A DNA stretch of 64,000 nt from Francisella halioticida (GTDB lineage: Bacteria; Pseudomonadota; Gammaproteobacteria; Francisellales; Francisellaceae): NCBI RefSeq assembly GCF_002211785.1, contig NZ_CP022132.1, forward strand, positions 496,001-560,000, written 5' to 3'. Of the stretch, positions 1-9,685 are shown one piece after another. The position numbers and the translations under genes are program-made. The notes below the pieces were generated by a model. It was given only the letters and a program-made list of their open reading frames with translations, had not been told where the DNA came from and did not search any database. Position 1 is the stretch's first letter. Each line of letters starts with the position of its first letter.

Positions 1-46
1 CAGTGGCTTTTTTGCTAGTATATTTAATCAAGTTTTTAAGAAGAAA

Positions 47-517
47 TTAGCTTTTTTTCTTTTTAAATTTACCTAAAAACTTTTTAAAAAGTCCCTTGTT
101 TTCAATATTTGACTCTTTAGTTGGTGTGAAGTTTTGTTTTTTCTTTAATATTTTTACTTCTACTTCTTCACATTCTTTAGACTCTGTTTGATCAGTACTT
201 TGTAAGTGATGATCTTCTTTAGTATGTGTAGAGTCACTATTTTTAACTTCTAAGCTTTCATTTTGATATGATAATTCAAGATCCGCTGTTTTAGGAACAT
301 CTGATGGTTTTGTTGAAAATTTATTTGGCTGAATTATATAAGCGCCATTTTCATTTTTCTTGATGAATCCTTGATCTGCTAGCATTCTACGATACTTGTA
401 AATTGTACTTTTGGATACACCGTAGCTATCTGCTAATTTAGCAGGACTTGTATTACTCTCTATAGCTTTTAATATAGCTTTCTTAATATCTAGTTCTTTT
501 GAAGCGGGGATTTTCAT
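47..517 (-). CDS. Small HTH-domain protein, probable DNA-binding
   Basis: This 156-residue protein begins with a Hin/resolvase- or transposase-like helix-turn-helix at about residues 10-50 (AILKAIESN...KLADSYGVSKSTIYKYRRML). A short 'QGFIKKNENGAYII' stretch follows, then a low-complexity acidic/polar middle and a lysine-rich tail (KKFLGKFKKKKS). The HTH resembles those of small recombination or transposition proteins, but no catalytic domain follows, so a stand-alone DNA-binding role is the most that can be inferred. It ends near the window edge and is transcribed leftwards with the flavoprotein gene upstream. I do not recognise a named family. Confidence 0.75.
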   Translation of the reverse strand: MKIPASKELDIKKAILKAIESNTSPAKLADSYGVSKSTIYKYRRMLADQGFIKKNENGAYIIQPNKFSTKPSDVPKTADLELSYQNESLEVKNSDSTHTKEDHHLQSTDQTESKECEEVEVKILKKKQNFTPTKESNIENKGLFKKFLGKFKKKKS

Positions 518-572
518 ATTATGTTAGCAACTCATCTATGTCTAAGTGATCATTATAGCGCAGCTTTTGCTC

Positions 573-1760
573 TTATACAACTTGTCCAGCTGCCCAACCC
601 GAAGCCCAAGCCCATTGAAAATTATAACCACCAAGCCATCCTGTGATATCAACAACTTCACCAATAAAATAAAGTCCTTTAATTTTCTTTGATTCTAGCG
701 TCTTTGATGATAGTTCGTTACAGCTAACACCTCCTAATGTTACTTCAGCAGTACGGTAGCCTTCAGTGGTCTGAGGGTATATAGTCCATTCATGCAAGCT
801 ATTGTGGGCAGCCCTTATATCATCAATAGATAAGTCACAGATTCTTTTTTTTAGTAGTTCTTCTGCAAAAAAAATAGAGATAAAATTTTTAGGAAGTAGT
901 TCTGATAATATAGTTTTTATAATAGATTTTGAGCCAAACTCTTTTTTTTGAATTAGAAAGTCATTAATTTTAATATTTGGCGATAGATTTATTTTGATAG
1001 GGTCTCCAGTATTCCAGTGTGAGGATATTTGTAAAATAGCTGGCCCACTTAAACCTTTATGTGTGAAAAGAATATTTTCATCAAAATGTGTTTCACCATT
1101 AGATACTCTACAAAAAACTGAAATTCCTTTGAGTTGGCTGAACTTTTTTTGATCTTTTTGATGAAATATGAATGGTACTAGCCCAGCTCTCTGAGAATTT
1201 ACTTTTAAACCAAATTTTTTTGCAATTTTATAGCCAAATCCGGTAGCTCCCATTGTTGGTATAGATAATCCGCCTGTAGCAATAACAATAGAATCACATG
1301 TATAGGTATAATTTGATGTTGTTATATTAAACAGATCTTCTTTTTTTGTTATATTTTCTATTGATGTATGTAATTTTATCTGAGCATTATATTTTTTACA
1401 CTCATCTAATAACATATTAACTATGTCTTTAGCTTTATTATCACAAAAAAGCTGTCCTAAAGTTTTTTCATGAAAGGGTATTTGGTAATCACTTACTAAG
1501 GATATAAAATCCCACTGAGTATAGCGAGAGAATGCTGATTTCATAAAATGCTGATTATCAGCTATATATTTATCAGGTGAAATATTATAGTTAGTAAAGT
1601 TACAACGTCCACCGCCAGACATTAGTATTTTTTTACCAACTTTATTGGCATGATCTAGTATAAGTACGGAGCGATTTCTTTTTGCAGCTTCGATAGCACA
1701 CATAAGCCCAGCGGCACCTGCACCAATAATTATCACATCAAATTTATTTTGTATCACCAT
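573..1760 (-). CDS. NAD(P)/FAD-dependent oxidoreductase, HI0933/YhiN family
   Basis: A 395-residue flavoprotein. The N-terminal Rossmann dinucleotide fold is clear (VIIIGAGAAGLMCAIEAA, residues about 9-26). The family signature SGGGRCNFTN follows at about residue 50, and the C-terminal FAD-contacting segment is GLYFIGEVVDITGWLGGYNF. This is the length and motif order of the HI0933-like family, whose substrate is not established. It reads leftwards, about 55 bp upstream of the HTH gene. The protein looks complete; the family call is firm but the biochemical role is unknown. Confidence 0.9.
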   Translation of the reverse strand: MVIQNKFDVIIIGAGAAGLMCAIEAAKRNRSVLILDHANKVGKKILMSGGGRCNFTNYNISPDKYIADNQHFMKSAFSRYTQWDFISLVSDYQIPFHEKTLGQLFCDNKAKDIVNMLLDECKKYNAQIKLHTSIENITKKEDLFNITTSNYTYTCDSIVIATGGLSIPTMGATGFGYKIAKKFGLKVNSQRAGLVPFIFHQKDQKKFSQLKGISVFCRVSNGETHFDENILFTHKGLSGPAILQISSHWNTGDPIKINLSPNIKINDFLIQKKEFGSKSIIKTILSELLPKNFISIFFAEELLKKRICDLSIDDIRAAHNSLHEWTIYPQTTEGYRTAEVTLGGVSCNELSSKTLESKKIKGLYFIGEVVDITGWLGGYNFQWAWASGWAAGQVV

Positions 1761-1849
1761 GATAGAAAAAACATATGTTATTTATATATTATGAAAGAAA
1801 GTATATCAGCTGTTTGAATTTTTTAGGAAAAAGAAATAGAAGAAAGAGA

Positions 1850-3199
1850 TTAATATCTGCCTTGTTGAATCATAGCATCAGCTACTTTTTCAAAACCAGC
1901 AAGGTTAGCACCAGCGACTAAATTATAGCCAAGGTCATATTTACTACTGGCAAACTTACAAGCATGGAAAATATTAGCCATAATTTGCTGTAACTTAGCT
2001 TCTACCTTTTCAGATGTCCAAGATAGACGAGCGGAATTTTGAGACATTTCTAAACCTGAAACAGCTACACCTCCAGCGTTAGCAGCCTTACCAGGGGCTA
2101 AGTTTATTCCTTTTTTCATTAAGAATTTGATGGCTTCGTTAGTAGTAGGCATGTTAGAAGCTTCAACAACGTATTTAACACCAGCTTCAATAAGCTTCTT
2201 AGCTTCTTCAACATCAATTTCATTTTGAGTAGCTGCAGGGATAGCTATATCAGATTTTATACCCCAAGGCTTCTCACCTGGGTGCCAACTAGCATTAAAT
2301 TCTTTAGCATAATCTTGCATAGTTTTTTCACCATTACGGATTTTTAGCAAGAACTCAATTTTTTCTTCTGTTGTGATACCTTCAGGATCATGGACAAAAC
2401 CTTTTGAACCAGAGATAGTAACAACTTTACCACCTAGTTGAGCAACTTTCTTACATACACCCCAAGCAACGTTACCATAACCAGAAGTTACTATAGTTTT
2501 GTCTTCCATAGTTTCGCCATTATGCTTAAGCATCTCATCTAAGAAAAAAACAGCTCCATAACCAGTAGCTTCTGGGCGGATCAAGCTACCACCAGATTCT
2601 AGAGATTTACCAGTTAATACACCATTTTCAAAACTGTTGCGAATTCTTCTGTATTGACCATACATATAGCCAATTTCTCTACCACCTACACCAATATCAC
2701 CAGCAGGAACGTCTTTACTTGGGCCAATATGGCGTTGTAGCTCCATCATAAAGCTCTGACAAAAGTTCATGATTTCTTGCTCAGTTTTGTTTTTAGGATC
2801 AAAGTCAGCACCACCTTTACCACCACCCATAGGAAGTGTAGTTAAACTGTTTTTGAAAACTTGCTCAAAACCTAGGAACTTAATAATTCCAGAATATACG
2901 CTAGGGTGGAATCTAATACCACCTTTAAAAGGACCTATAGCACCGTTGAATTGATATCTAAAGCCTCTGTTTACTTGAACATCACCATTTCTATCAACCC
3001 ATGGAACTCTGAAAGAAATGCCTCTTTCAGGCTCAACGATACGAGCTAAAATATTTTCTTCGATATATTTAGGATTTTGTTCTAAAGCTGGCTTAAGAGT
3101 AGAGAATACTTCTTTCACAGCTTGAATAAATTCTTTTTCGTGACCGTCTCTTTTTTCTACTTGAGCAATTACGCTATCAATGTATTTTTGAGCATTCAT
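1850..3199 (-). CDS. gdhA: NADP-specific glutamate dehydrogenase
   Basis: A 449-residue hexameric-type glutamate dehydrogenase that interconverts 2-oxoglutarate plus ammonium and glutamate in the cytoplasm. The glutamate-binding and catalytic region is intact (TLPMGGGKGGADFDPK with the catalytic lysine; PAGDIGVGGREIGY). The C-terminal nucleotide-binding domain starts at TIVTSGYGNVAWGV and contains AANAGGVAVSGLEMSQN. Length matches the 445-450 residue NADP enzymes. A strong ribosome-binding site (AAGGAG) precedes the ATG. The gene diverges from the broken L,D-transpeptidase across a 344-bp AT-rich gap and seems to be its own unit. Confidence 0.97.
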   Translation of the reverse strand: MNAQKYIDSVIAQVEKRDGHEKEFIQAVKEVFSTLKPALEQNPKYIEENILARIVEPERGISFRVPWVDRNGDVQVNRGFRYQFNGAIGPFKGGIRFHPSVYSGIIKFLGFEQVFKNSLTTLPMGGGKGGADFDPKNKTEQEIMNFCQSFMMELQRHIGPSKDVPAGDIGVGGREIGYMYGQYRRIRNSFENGVLTGKSLESGGSLIRPEATGYGAVFFLDEMLKHNGETMEDKTIVTSGYGNVAWGVCKKVAQLGGKVVTISGSKGFVHDPEGITTEEKIEFLLKIRNGEKTMQDYAKEFNASWHPGEKPWGIKSDIAIPAATQNEIDVEEAKKLIEAGVKYVVEASNMPTTNEAIKFLMKKGINLAPGKAANAGGVAVSGLEMSQNSARLSWTSEKVEAKLQQIMANIFHACKFASSKYDLGYNLVAGANLAGFEKVADAMIQQGRY

Positions 3200-3543
3200 T
3201 TATGCATCTCCTTTGTGATTTGAAATTTATGAGAATACTTATTGTAAAACAAAATTCTCTCATCTACTATAAAATAATTATAATTTATAAACATTCTATT
3301 TTATATAAGTTAATATCCAACTTCCTAGCTTACTATTAACTAAGTTTGATTAATATGATTTTATAATATTTTCTTATTAATAAAAATCAAATAATTAAAT
3401 TTTTTATGTAAAAAATTTACAAATTATAAATTATTATTTAGGCTTTACTAGCCAGTGTATTTTTTATCGATAAAAAATGAGTATTTTGTTCAATATCAAT
3501 TTTATAAATATTGTCTTGGAATCTATAGGAGAAAGGTTTAATA
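3200..3543. promoter_or_regulatory. Divergent intergenic region, gdhA / L,D-transpeptidase relic
   Basis: A 344-bp, very AT-rich stretch between two divergently read genes, so promoters for both must lie here. The right-hand end carries an AGGAGAAAGG ribosome-binding site for the gene at 3544, and the left end has the gdhA site. I see no tRNA, no convincing riboswitch fold and no ORF. Confidence 0.5.
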
Positions 3544-4244
3544 ATGGGGTATGAAGAATCATTAGAACTTATAAAAAAAGCTCAGCAACTTATCGTAGTT
3601 ATAACTGAAGATTGGCAAAGTGTTCAGGATAAGTTATGGCTTTTTAATAAAGATAAGCAGAATGATTGGCTACCAATTAAATTAGCTATACCAATTGTAG
3701 TTGGTAAAAAAGGTTTAGCGTGGGTGGATAGCTCATTTCAAAGAATAATAAAATCTACTTTAAAGCAAGAAGCAGATAATAAAGCTCCTGCAGGAGTTAT
3801 GGGACTTGGTAAATCTTTTGGATTTGACAATAAAAGTCTTAGTAATACGGAATATACAACTATTGTTACAGGAATAGAATGTGTCGATGATAGTAATTCA
3901 AAATACTATAATCAAATAGTAAATGTTAAAGAGGTTGATTGTGATTGGAGTTCTTCTGAGAAGATGACAGAAATACCACTGTATAAATATGGTGTTGAGA
4001 TTTTTTATAATAAAATCCTACTAAACCTAAACTAGGATCTTGTATTTTTATGCATCAATGGAGATCTAAAGAAATAGGTACAGAGGGTTGTACAGCTATG
4101 TCTGTAGAAAATATTAAAGATATTACAGAATGGTTAATTACCGATAAGTTTCCAACATTAGTTCAATTACCTCAAGATATTTATAATAAATTACAAGAGT
4201 CATGGTGTTTACCAGATTTGTCTCAAGGAAATAAAATAAAATGA
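3544..4244 (+). pseudogene. L,D-transpeptidase (YkuD-type) with frameshift
   Basis: The first frame runs 163 codons and stops at 4033-4035. In another frame the sequence continues as NPTKPKLGSCIFMHQW and on through the catalytic signature (EGCTAMS with the nucleophilic cysteine; histidine at MHQW), ending at 4244. The two parts together match a periplasmic peptidoglycan L,D-transpeptidase-like domain of about 230 residues. The break lies close to position 4015. A frameshift would separate the N-terminal part from the Cys/His site, so the enzyme should be dead. The stop overlaps the ATG of the next gene (ATGA, 4241-4244), so the two were probably translationally coupled. The family call comes from the HxW/GCTAM motif and is fairly secure. 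Confidence 0.75.
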
Positions 4245-4586
4245 AAGATTACATTATTTTTGATAATGAAAGGTTGGTTGATTATATAAGGAGTAATTCT
4301 TTAATAACACCTTGCTATATTTATGATACTACGTTGTTAGATAATACTTTTACTAGAGCAAAAGAAGAATTGGCAAAAAAATTTAAAAATGCTGAAATTC
4401 ATTATGCAATAAAAGCAAACCATAACCCTGAAATTATTAGTTTTGTTAAAAAGCATAATATGGGTATAGATTGTGTAAGTGGGGGTGAAATAAAAAGAGC
4501 TTTAGAGCAAGGCATTAATCCTAACCGTATTGTGTTTGCTGGGACAGTTTAATCTAAGACCAGAAGTTAAAGAATATTTTATATAA
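4241..4586 (+). pseudogene. lysA: Diaminopimelate decarboxylase-like relic (internal deletion)
   Basis: Codons 1-102 are the N-terminal part of a fold-III PLP decarboxylase (LysA/ornithine decarboxylase family), including the PLP-lysine motif HYAIKANHNPEI and the segment GIDCVSGGEIKRALEQGI. After FAGTV the frame stops. In another frame the next bases read FNLRPEVKEYFI and then TAA at 4584-4586, which looks like the natural C-terminus of such an enzyme. About 300 central codons are therefore missing. The original product would convert meso-diaminopimelate to lysine or act on a related substrate. It sits between a peptidoglycan transpeptidase relic and a permease relic; all three genes are broken. 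Confidence 0.7.
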
Positions 4587-4601
4587 GGCTAATAATTAAC
4601 T

Positions 4602-6005
4602 ATGAGTTTATCTAATAAAAAAATTTCAACGTTATCATTAACAATGCTAAACATCTCAGCGATAATTAGTCTAAGCTCTATAGCTTATATGGCAACAATT
4701 GGACTACAAAGTATTTTCTTTTATCTAATTGCTGCAGTTACATTTTTATTGCCAACATCACTTGTATGTGCTGAGCTTAGCAGTATGATTACGCAAAATA
4801 ATGGCGGAGTATTTAGCTGGGTTAAGGCGGAGCTAGGTGAAAAAGCAGGTATGCTTGCAATGTAGTTGGAGTGGTTCAATAATGTTGTAGGCTTTCCTAG
4901 CTCTGTAACAGCTTTGATCGCAACATTTTCTTATATTGGGTTTAGAGGTTTTGCAGAAAACACCCATACAAGCGTTTCTTTTTGGTTGGTAATGGTATGT
5001 GTATTTATTGCTATAAGCTTATTTAACTGTTTACCTTTAAAGAAAGTTGTGATTCTTAATATAATAGGTGCTGTATTTGGAATGATAATACCAGGGATAT
5101 TATTAATATTAGGGGCAATTTATTTTCTAGTAACAGGGCAAAGTAATCTAGAATATCATGGGGTCAGTGATGTTTTACCAGCATTTTCTTTAGGAACTTA
5201 TGCTCTTTTAGTTAAAACTCTGTCTTCATATTCGGGTATTCAGTCAGTGGCTTTTCATATGACAAATATTGAAAAACCAGAGAAAAATATTCCTAAGTCA
5301 ATATTAGTAGCTACTTTGATAATTGTTTCTCTGACTGTTTTGACAACAGTAGGTTTAAATATTATTATTCCTGTAAAAGATGTAAATGTCTTAAACGGTC
5401 TAATACAAGGCATTTCACAAGTTTTAAATATCATAGGCTTAGGAGATATTAAGCCTTTAATAGTTGTTATGATAAGCATTGGAATGTTAGCTGCTCTTAG
5501 TACATGGGTTTTAGGTCCAGCTAGGGGGATGCAAACAGCTGCAGAACAACAGCTTTTTCCAAAAGTGATGGCTGGTAAAAATAGGTTCAATATGCCAGTT
5601 AATATGCTTATGATACAAGTTTGTATAGTTATTGTTTTATCAACAGTATTTTTGATAATGCCATCAGTTTATGCAGCATTTGCTTTATTAATTGCTATAA
5701 CTTCCCAATTTACAGTAGTAACTTGGATTATGGTTTTTGTAGCTGCTATTCGCCTTAGATTTACTCAACCAGATACTCATAGGGTTTTCCATGTTGGTAA
5801 GAGAAATTCTAATTGGCTATTAGTAACTATGTCGTTGATAGCCATATTTATGTGTGCATTAGGCTTTATACTTGGATTTTTACCACCAGGATTTTCCCAT
5901 GTTAAAGATATACTTCGTTATACTACAATTTTAGTTGTTGTGGATATAATAATTATTGCGATTCCACTTATATGGATTTGGTTGCATAGGAAGAGGATTT
6001 TGTAA
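4602..6005 (+). pseudogene. APC-family amino acid permease with amber stop
   Basis: The N-terminal 87 codons end at a TAG (4863-4865). The reading continues in the same frame for another 379 codons. The junction reads GMLAM-stop-LEWFNNVVGFPS, where relatives would be expected to carry tryptophan, so TGG to TAG is the simplest change. The reconstructed 467-residue protein has about 12 membrane segments and the N-terminal glycine-poor first helix of the glutamate/GABA antiporter (GadC-like) branch. Substrate is inferred only. It lies 15 bp after the lysA relic, probably a former operon. A TTG right after the stop could restart translation, but a protein lacking three helices is unlikely to work. 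Confidence 0.8.
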
Positions 6006-6038
6006 AAGCTTTAATATATGTTGTAAAAATCAATAATT

Positions 6039-6102
6039 ATCGTAAAAATACGATTTATATTGATATTAATTTTATTGCCATGTATTATCGTAATATTACG
6101 AT
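6039..6102. promoter_or_regulatory. Twin palindromic operator-like sites
   Basis: Two 16-bp sites share the half-site ATCGTA. The one at 6039-6054 is ATCGTAAAAATACGAT and the one at 6087-6102 is the perfect palindrome ATCGTAATATTACGAT. Their centres are 48 bp apart. They lie just upstream of the MFS transporter relic, whose 3' neighbour is an ArsR-type repressor. ArsR/SmtB proteins bind such short imperfect palindromes in front of the operon they control, so autoregulation is a reasonable inference. Confidence 0.55.
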
Positions 6103-6190
6103 TAGATGAAATTCAAGGTTTATGTATGTACCTTAATTATTCAGTAAAAAAGGTAGAAAAGAAATTTAATGAAAATAACTTAAAGAAAAA

Positions 6191-6452
6191 ATCTCCAAGA
6201 GTGCTATTTTTGCATTTATACTATTATCACTAGAGGTTAATTATTTTATATTTGTCATAAGTGCTTTCTTAATGGGGTTAAGCTTATCATTCTTAATGTT
6301 AGATGGTGTTATAACTTATTTTGAACAAAATACAGATAATATAGTGTCTTTAGGAGGTATGTAATCCAGCTAACTTTTTTTAGTGGATTCGCTAGTACTT
6401 TTACTTATTTTTTTGTTTCTCCTATATTTATTTATGTAGACTTTAAGATAGC
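6191..6452 (+). pseudogene. MFS transporter relic, 5' part
   Basis: One frame gives SAIFAFILLSLEV followed by NYFIFVISAFLMGLSLSFL and stops at 6362-6364. A second frame from 6361 gives LTFFSGFASTFTYFF, the helix-5 'GFAST' motif of monocarboxylate-type MFS carriers. The first two helices are not visible. An insertion sequence follows at once. A short ORF from ATG 6126 (MYLNYSVKKVEKKFN...) precedes it in yet another frame and may be part of the same decayed gene or a separate relic. Lesions: a frameshift near 6360, the IS insertion, and apparently a loss of sequence at both sides. Confidence 0.55.
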
Positions 6453-7670
6453 TGATCATACCCTCCTATTTGGGACACTTAGGTGTTAAGAAAAGGAGAC
6501 AAGATGAGATATACAAAAGAGTTTAAAGATGAAGCTGTTAAATTATGTTTACAACCAGATGCAAATAGACGAGAAATAGCAGATAATTTAGGGGTTAAAT
6601 ATAAAACCATTTGCAGTTGGATATCCAAAGCCATGTCAAACCCTCAGAAAGAAATAAAGATAGATTATAAAACGCAGTACCAGCAACTATCTTTTGAAAA
6701 TACTGATTTGAAGAAAAAACTCAAACAGGCAGAAACAGAGCGTAAAATACTAAAAAAGGCACAGCGTACTTTGCAAAGCAAAATCTGTAAGGTACGCCTT
6801 TATTAAGGAGCATTATAAAGTTATGCCAGTAACAACACTATGTAAATCTTTGAATGTGAGCACATCTTCATATTACAGATGGATTCATAAACCTATAGGT
6901 AAAAGGCAATATAATGATGCTGAACTAGATGATGCTATTTTAATGAACATAAATCTAGATATGGAAGTGTTAGGATATACAAAGAGCTTAAAGATATGGG
7001 TTGGAAAGTTACTCAACCTAGAGTATCTAAACGTATGAAATTACTTGGTTTACATGCTAAAGCGGCTCGTAAGCATAAGAAAACTACAGATTCTAACCAC
7101 AACAAACATGTTTCTGATAATTTATTAGAACAAAACTTCACTGCTTTATCTGTAAATCATAGGTGGGTTACAGATATAACTTATGTACCTACACAAGAGG
7201 GGTGGCTGTATCTTTGTGTGATTATAGATTTATTCTCAAGATCAGTTATTGGTTGGGCAATGGATTCTAGGATGAAAGCGGATTTAGTTTGTAATGCTTT
7301 AAATATGGCATTCTTTAGAAGAAATTTTCCTAGTGGTGTGATTATACACTCTGATAAATGGTCACAGTACTGTAGCAAACAATATCAAGACATTATTAAA
7401 GAACCTGGCTACTATCAAGTATGAGCTCTAAAGGATGCTGTTACGATAATGCTGCTTGTGAAAGTTTCTTTGGAACTTTAAAAGTAGAGTTAGTACATGA
7501 TGAAAGATATAAAACTAGAGAAGAAGCTAAACTATCAATATTTGAATATATTGAAGCTTACTATAATACAAAAAGGAGACATTCTACAATAAATTATATG
7601 ACTCCATATCAATTTGAATATATAATGGAAAATGAAGTAGTAAACTGTCCCAAATTGACGGGGTAGATCA
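6453..7670 (+). mobile_element. IS3-family element (type A), degenerate copy 1
   Basis: The ends are imperfect inverted repeats. The left end reads TGATCATACCCTCC and the right end, reverse-complemented, reads TGATCTACCCCGTC. Both start with TG as is usual in the IS3 family. The same ends occur in the second copy at 52649-55276, which fixes the boundaries. I see no direct target duplication. The element lies inside the MFS transporter relic. Its transposase is frameshifted, so it cannot move on its own. Confidence 0.8.
6504..7665 (+). pseudogene. IS3-family transposase (OrfA/OrfB), broken
   Basis: OrfA starts at ATG 6504 (MRYTKEFKDEAVKLC) with an HTH and a leucine-rich coiled coil to about 6806. 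OrfB begins near 6823 (MPVTTLCKSLNVSTSSYYRW) and is split by frameshifts near 6970-7000 and 7410. The DDE residues remain visible: WVTDITYV, HSDKWSQY (relatives have G where this has W) and the glutamate in ACESFFGTL. Two frameshifts plus the G-to-W change make it inactive. Confidence 0.8.
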
Positions 7671-8215
7671 CAAAAAAATCCTTAGCTATTACAACAATAA
7701 TGTTATCTCAAGGTGCTACGCAGACTATTATATTTTTTGAAGCTTTTATTTTTCTTCAGTCAAAAAGCTATAATACTTCTTTTGTGCTTACTAGCTACGC
7801 AATAATAGGAGCATCTCAAGTTATAGGAAGGGTTGTTATCAGTAGATATAATTATTTGAGTAGTCATTATATCAATCTTATTGCTAATGTACTTATCTTT
7901 ATTGGTAGTCTCTTATATTTCATATCTATTTATTTAAATATCTATATCCTTCCTATTTTTTCTATTGTATTTGGCATGGGTTTAGGTATTTCAACTATTA
8001 GTAAGCCTTTGCTTATTTCTGATATATTTGAGCATAATTTCTCATTTTATAATGGTTTTTATTCTTTAGTATTAAATTTATCCAGAGTTATTATTCCTAT
8101 TTTAATTATGTTTCATATTATATCTTTTTCCTTAATATATTTACTATGTACTGGATTGGTATTAACATGTATAGGCTTAGCGTGTTCATATCTGATTTTG
8201 ATCGGAAATAAATAA
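7671..8215 (+). pseudogene. MFS transporter relic, C-terminal half
   Basis: An open frame starting right after the IS right end (KKSLAITTIMLSQGATQTI) runs 170-odd residues with six hydrophobic helices, the size and pattern of helices 7-12 of a major facilitator carrier. It contains GASQVIGRVVISRY, like the second-half 'G.s.ligR...' loop motif. The matching N-terminal half survives only as fragments before the IS. The substrate is unknown. The gene ends 13 bp before an ArsR-type regulator, with which it probably formed an operon. Confidence 0.7.
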
Positions 8216-8228
8216 GAATAAATGCAAA

Positions 8229-8543
8229 ATGAAAGAAGAACTATTTGATAAAAAATATAATGATATTACTCTATTGAGTAAGGCTTTATCTCATCCTGCG
8301 AGGGTCATGATTTTAGAAACACTTTTGCAAGAAGAAGAATGTGTAGGCGATTTAGTCAAACGCTTACCTCTTGCACAAGCAACTATATCTCAACATCTAA
8401 AAGAGTTAAATAAAATAGATATTTTATGTATGAAAGTAGAAGGAAAGAAAAATTATTACTGTATTAACAAAGAGGTGTTTGATGAATTATTTAAAAATTT
8501 TTCTAATGGGGTAGATGATATTTTAAAAACATCAATTAGCTAG
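8229..8543 (+). CDS. ArsR/SmtB-family transcriptional regulator
   Basis: A 104-residue winged-helix protein. It shows the typical ArsR start (LSKALSHPARVMILETLLQEEECVGDLVKRL), the recognition helix AQATISQHLKELNKIDI, and a wing with KVEGKKNYYCI. The ELCVCDL-type metal motif of classic ArsR is not conserved (EECVGDL has one cysteine), so a metal or arsenite sensor role is not assured. It lies 13 bp after the MFS relic and probably repressed that operon through the palindromes at 6039-6102. The regulator is intact while its presumed partner is not. Confidence 0.88.
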   Translation: MKEELFDKKYNDITLLSKALSHPARVMILETLLQEEECVGDLVKRLPLAQATISQHLKELNKIDILCMKVEGKKNYYCINKEVFDELFKNFSNGVDDILKTSIS

Positions 8544-8561
8544 AATTTAGATGATACTAAA

Positions 8562-9118
8562 TTACTTACGCCCTTCAAGTTTTAGTAGAAGTTTTTTCTT
8601 TTCTAATCCGCCAGTATAGCCTCCGAGTTTGCCATTAGCATTGATTACCCTATGACAAGGTATAATTATGGGTAGGAGATTTTTACCATTAGCATTTGCA
8701 ACAGCTCTAAATGCAGTAGGCTTGCCAATATTTATAGCTTCCTGTTGATAACTAATAGTTTCTCCGTATGGGATATTTAACAATTCTTGCCAAACTTGTT
8801 TTTGAAACTCTGTACCTGTTAACTTAAGTGGAATAGAAAAATTTTTCAAGTTCTTATTAAAGTACTTATCTAACTCAAGCTCAGTTTTTTCTAGAGTTTT
8901 ATTTTTTTAAAAGTTACTTTTGCAGAATATATTTTGAGAATTTTTTCAATTGATTGGAGTTTTGAGTCTTTTAGATGGCAGCAAGTATACAGATATTCAT
9001 TATCTGCTATTGCTATTATAATTCCTATTGGAGTATTTATCTCCTGTAAAAAAAGGATTTTTTTATAATTATTTTTATTTATTTCAGTTAAGTAATCTCG
9101 CTGTGTATTTTCTAACAT
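8562..9118 (-). pseudogene. ogt: Methylated-DNA-cysteine methyltransferase, frameshifted
   Basis: The C-terminal part (8562-8849) has the Ogt/Ada core with the alkyl-accepting cysteine in IIIPCHRVI and the helix FQKQVWQELLNIPYGETISY. The N-terminal part (8891-9118, MLENTQRDYLTEIN...) lies in another frame. Adding one A to the homopolymer run near 8905 joins them as KNKTLEKTELELDKYF and on into the C-terminal part. The enzyme would remove O6-methyl groups from guanine. As written, the break separates the helper domain from the active-site domain, so the gene is probably dead, although a slip in the A-run could partly rescue it. Confidence 0.8.
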
Positions 9119-9263
9119 TTTATAATTTTAAAAAAGCTTTATATGAAGATAGTAATTAATTTTATGAAGATTATCTAGTTTATTAAGATGATTTAGCTTG
9201 ATTGAATCGTTAGGAACATTTATATTTTTATAAGTTGGTTTATAAATGTAAAGTAGAAATAAA

Positions 9264-9650
9264 TTGAAAAATTTTCTAAATAACTCATTTGTGGGGTTCA
9301 TGGCGGGTTTAATTAGTGCGATGGTATTGTATTTTATTTTTACTTTTATCCGACAACAAGGTGTTGAACTTAATGATCAGTTTAAGTATACGCTTTATAG
9401 ACTAATGATATGGGGAGGAGTATGGGCGATACTATTTGCTTTACCTTTATCAAAGAATATTTTTATTAAAAGTTCAATTATAGGTTTAGCGGTTATTTTC
9501 TTTAATTTTTTAGTTCTTATGCCATTATCTGGTAAGGGTATTTTTGCATCAAACGCTGGTGTGGAAGTTTTTATTATGAACATAGTGTTTAACTATTTAT
9601 GGGCAATATTAGCAGGTTTAATATATAAGACGGTTGCTATTAGTAAGTAG
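9264..9650 (+). CDS. Conserved small inner-membrane protein
   Basis: A 128-residue protein with four predicted hydrophobic helices (about residues 10-30, 45-63, 70-90 and 100-122). It starts at a TTG (MKNFLNNSFVGFMAGLISAM). No catalytic or transport motif is recognisable. It stands alone between the ogt relic and a GNAT gene, with 35 bp to the latter. Function unknown. Confidence 0.65.
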   Translation: MKNFLNNSFVGFMAGLISAMVLYFIFTFIRQQGVELNDQFKYTLYRLMIWGGVWAILFALPLSKNIFIKSSIIGLAVIFFNFLVLMPLSGKGIFASNAGVEVFIMNIVFNYLWAILAGLIYKTVAISK

Positions 9651-9685
9651 TTTATAGCTATTATCTACATAGGTAAAAGGTAGTA

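Noticed and set aside
6126-6220. Short ORF MYLNYSVKKVEKKFN as a possible HMCES/YedK-type protein start.
   Set aside because: The defining Cys2 is absent, the frame stops after about 30 codons, and no further motif is seen.
6453-7670. GATCA on both sides of the type A IS looked like a 5-bp target duplication.
   Set aside because: The second copy at 52649-55276 has the same TGATCA bases at both ends although it lies elsewhere, so they belong to the element ends (TG...CA as in IS3 elements).
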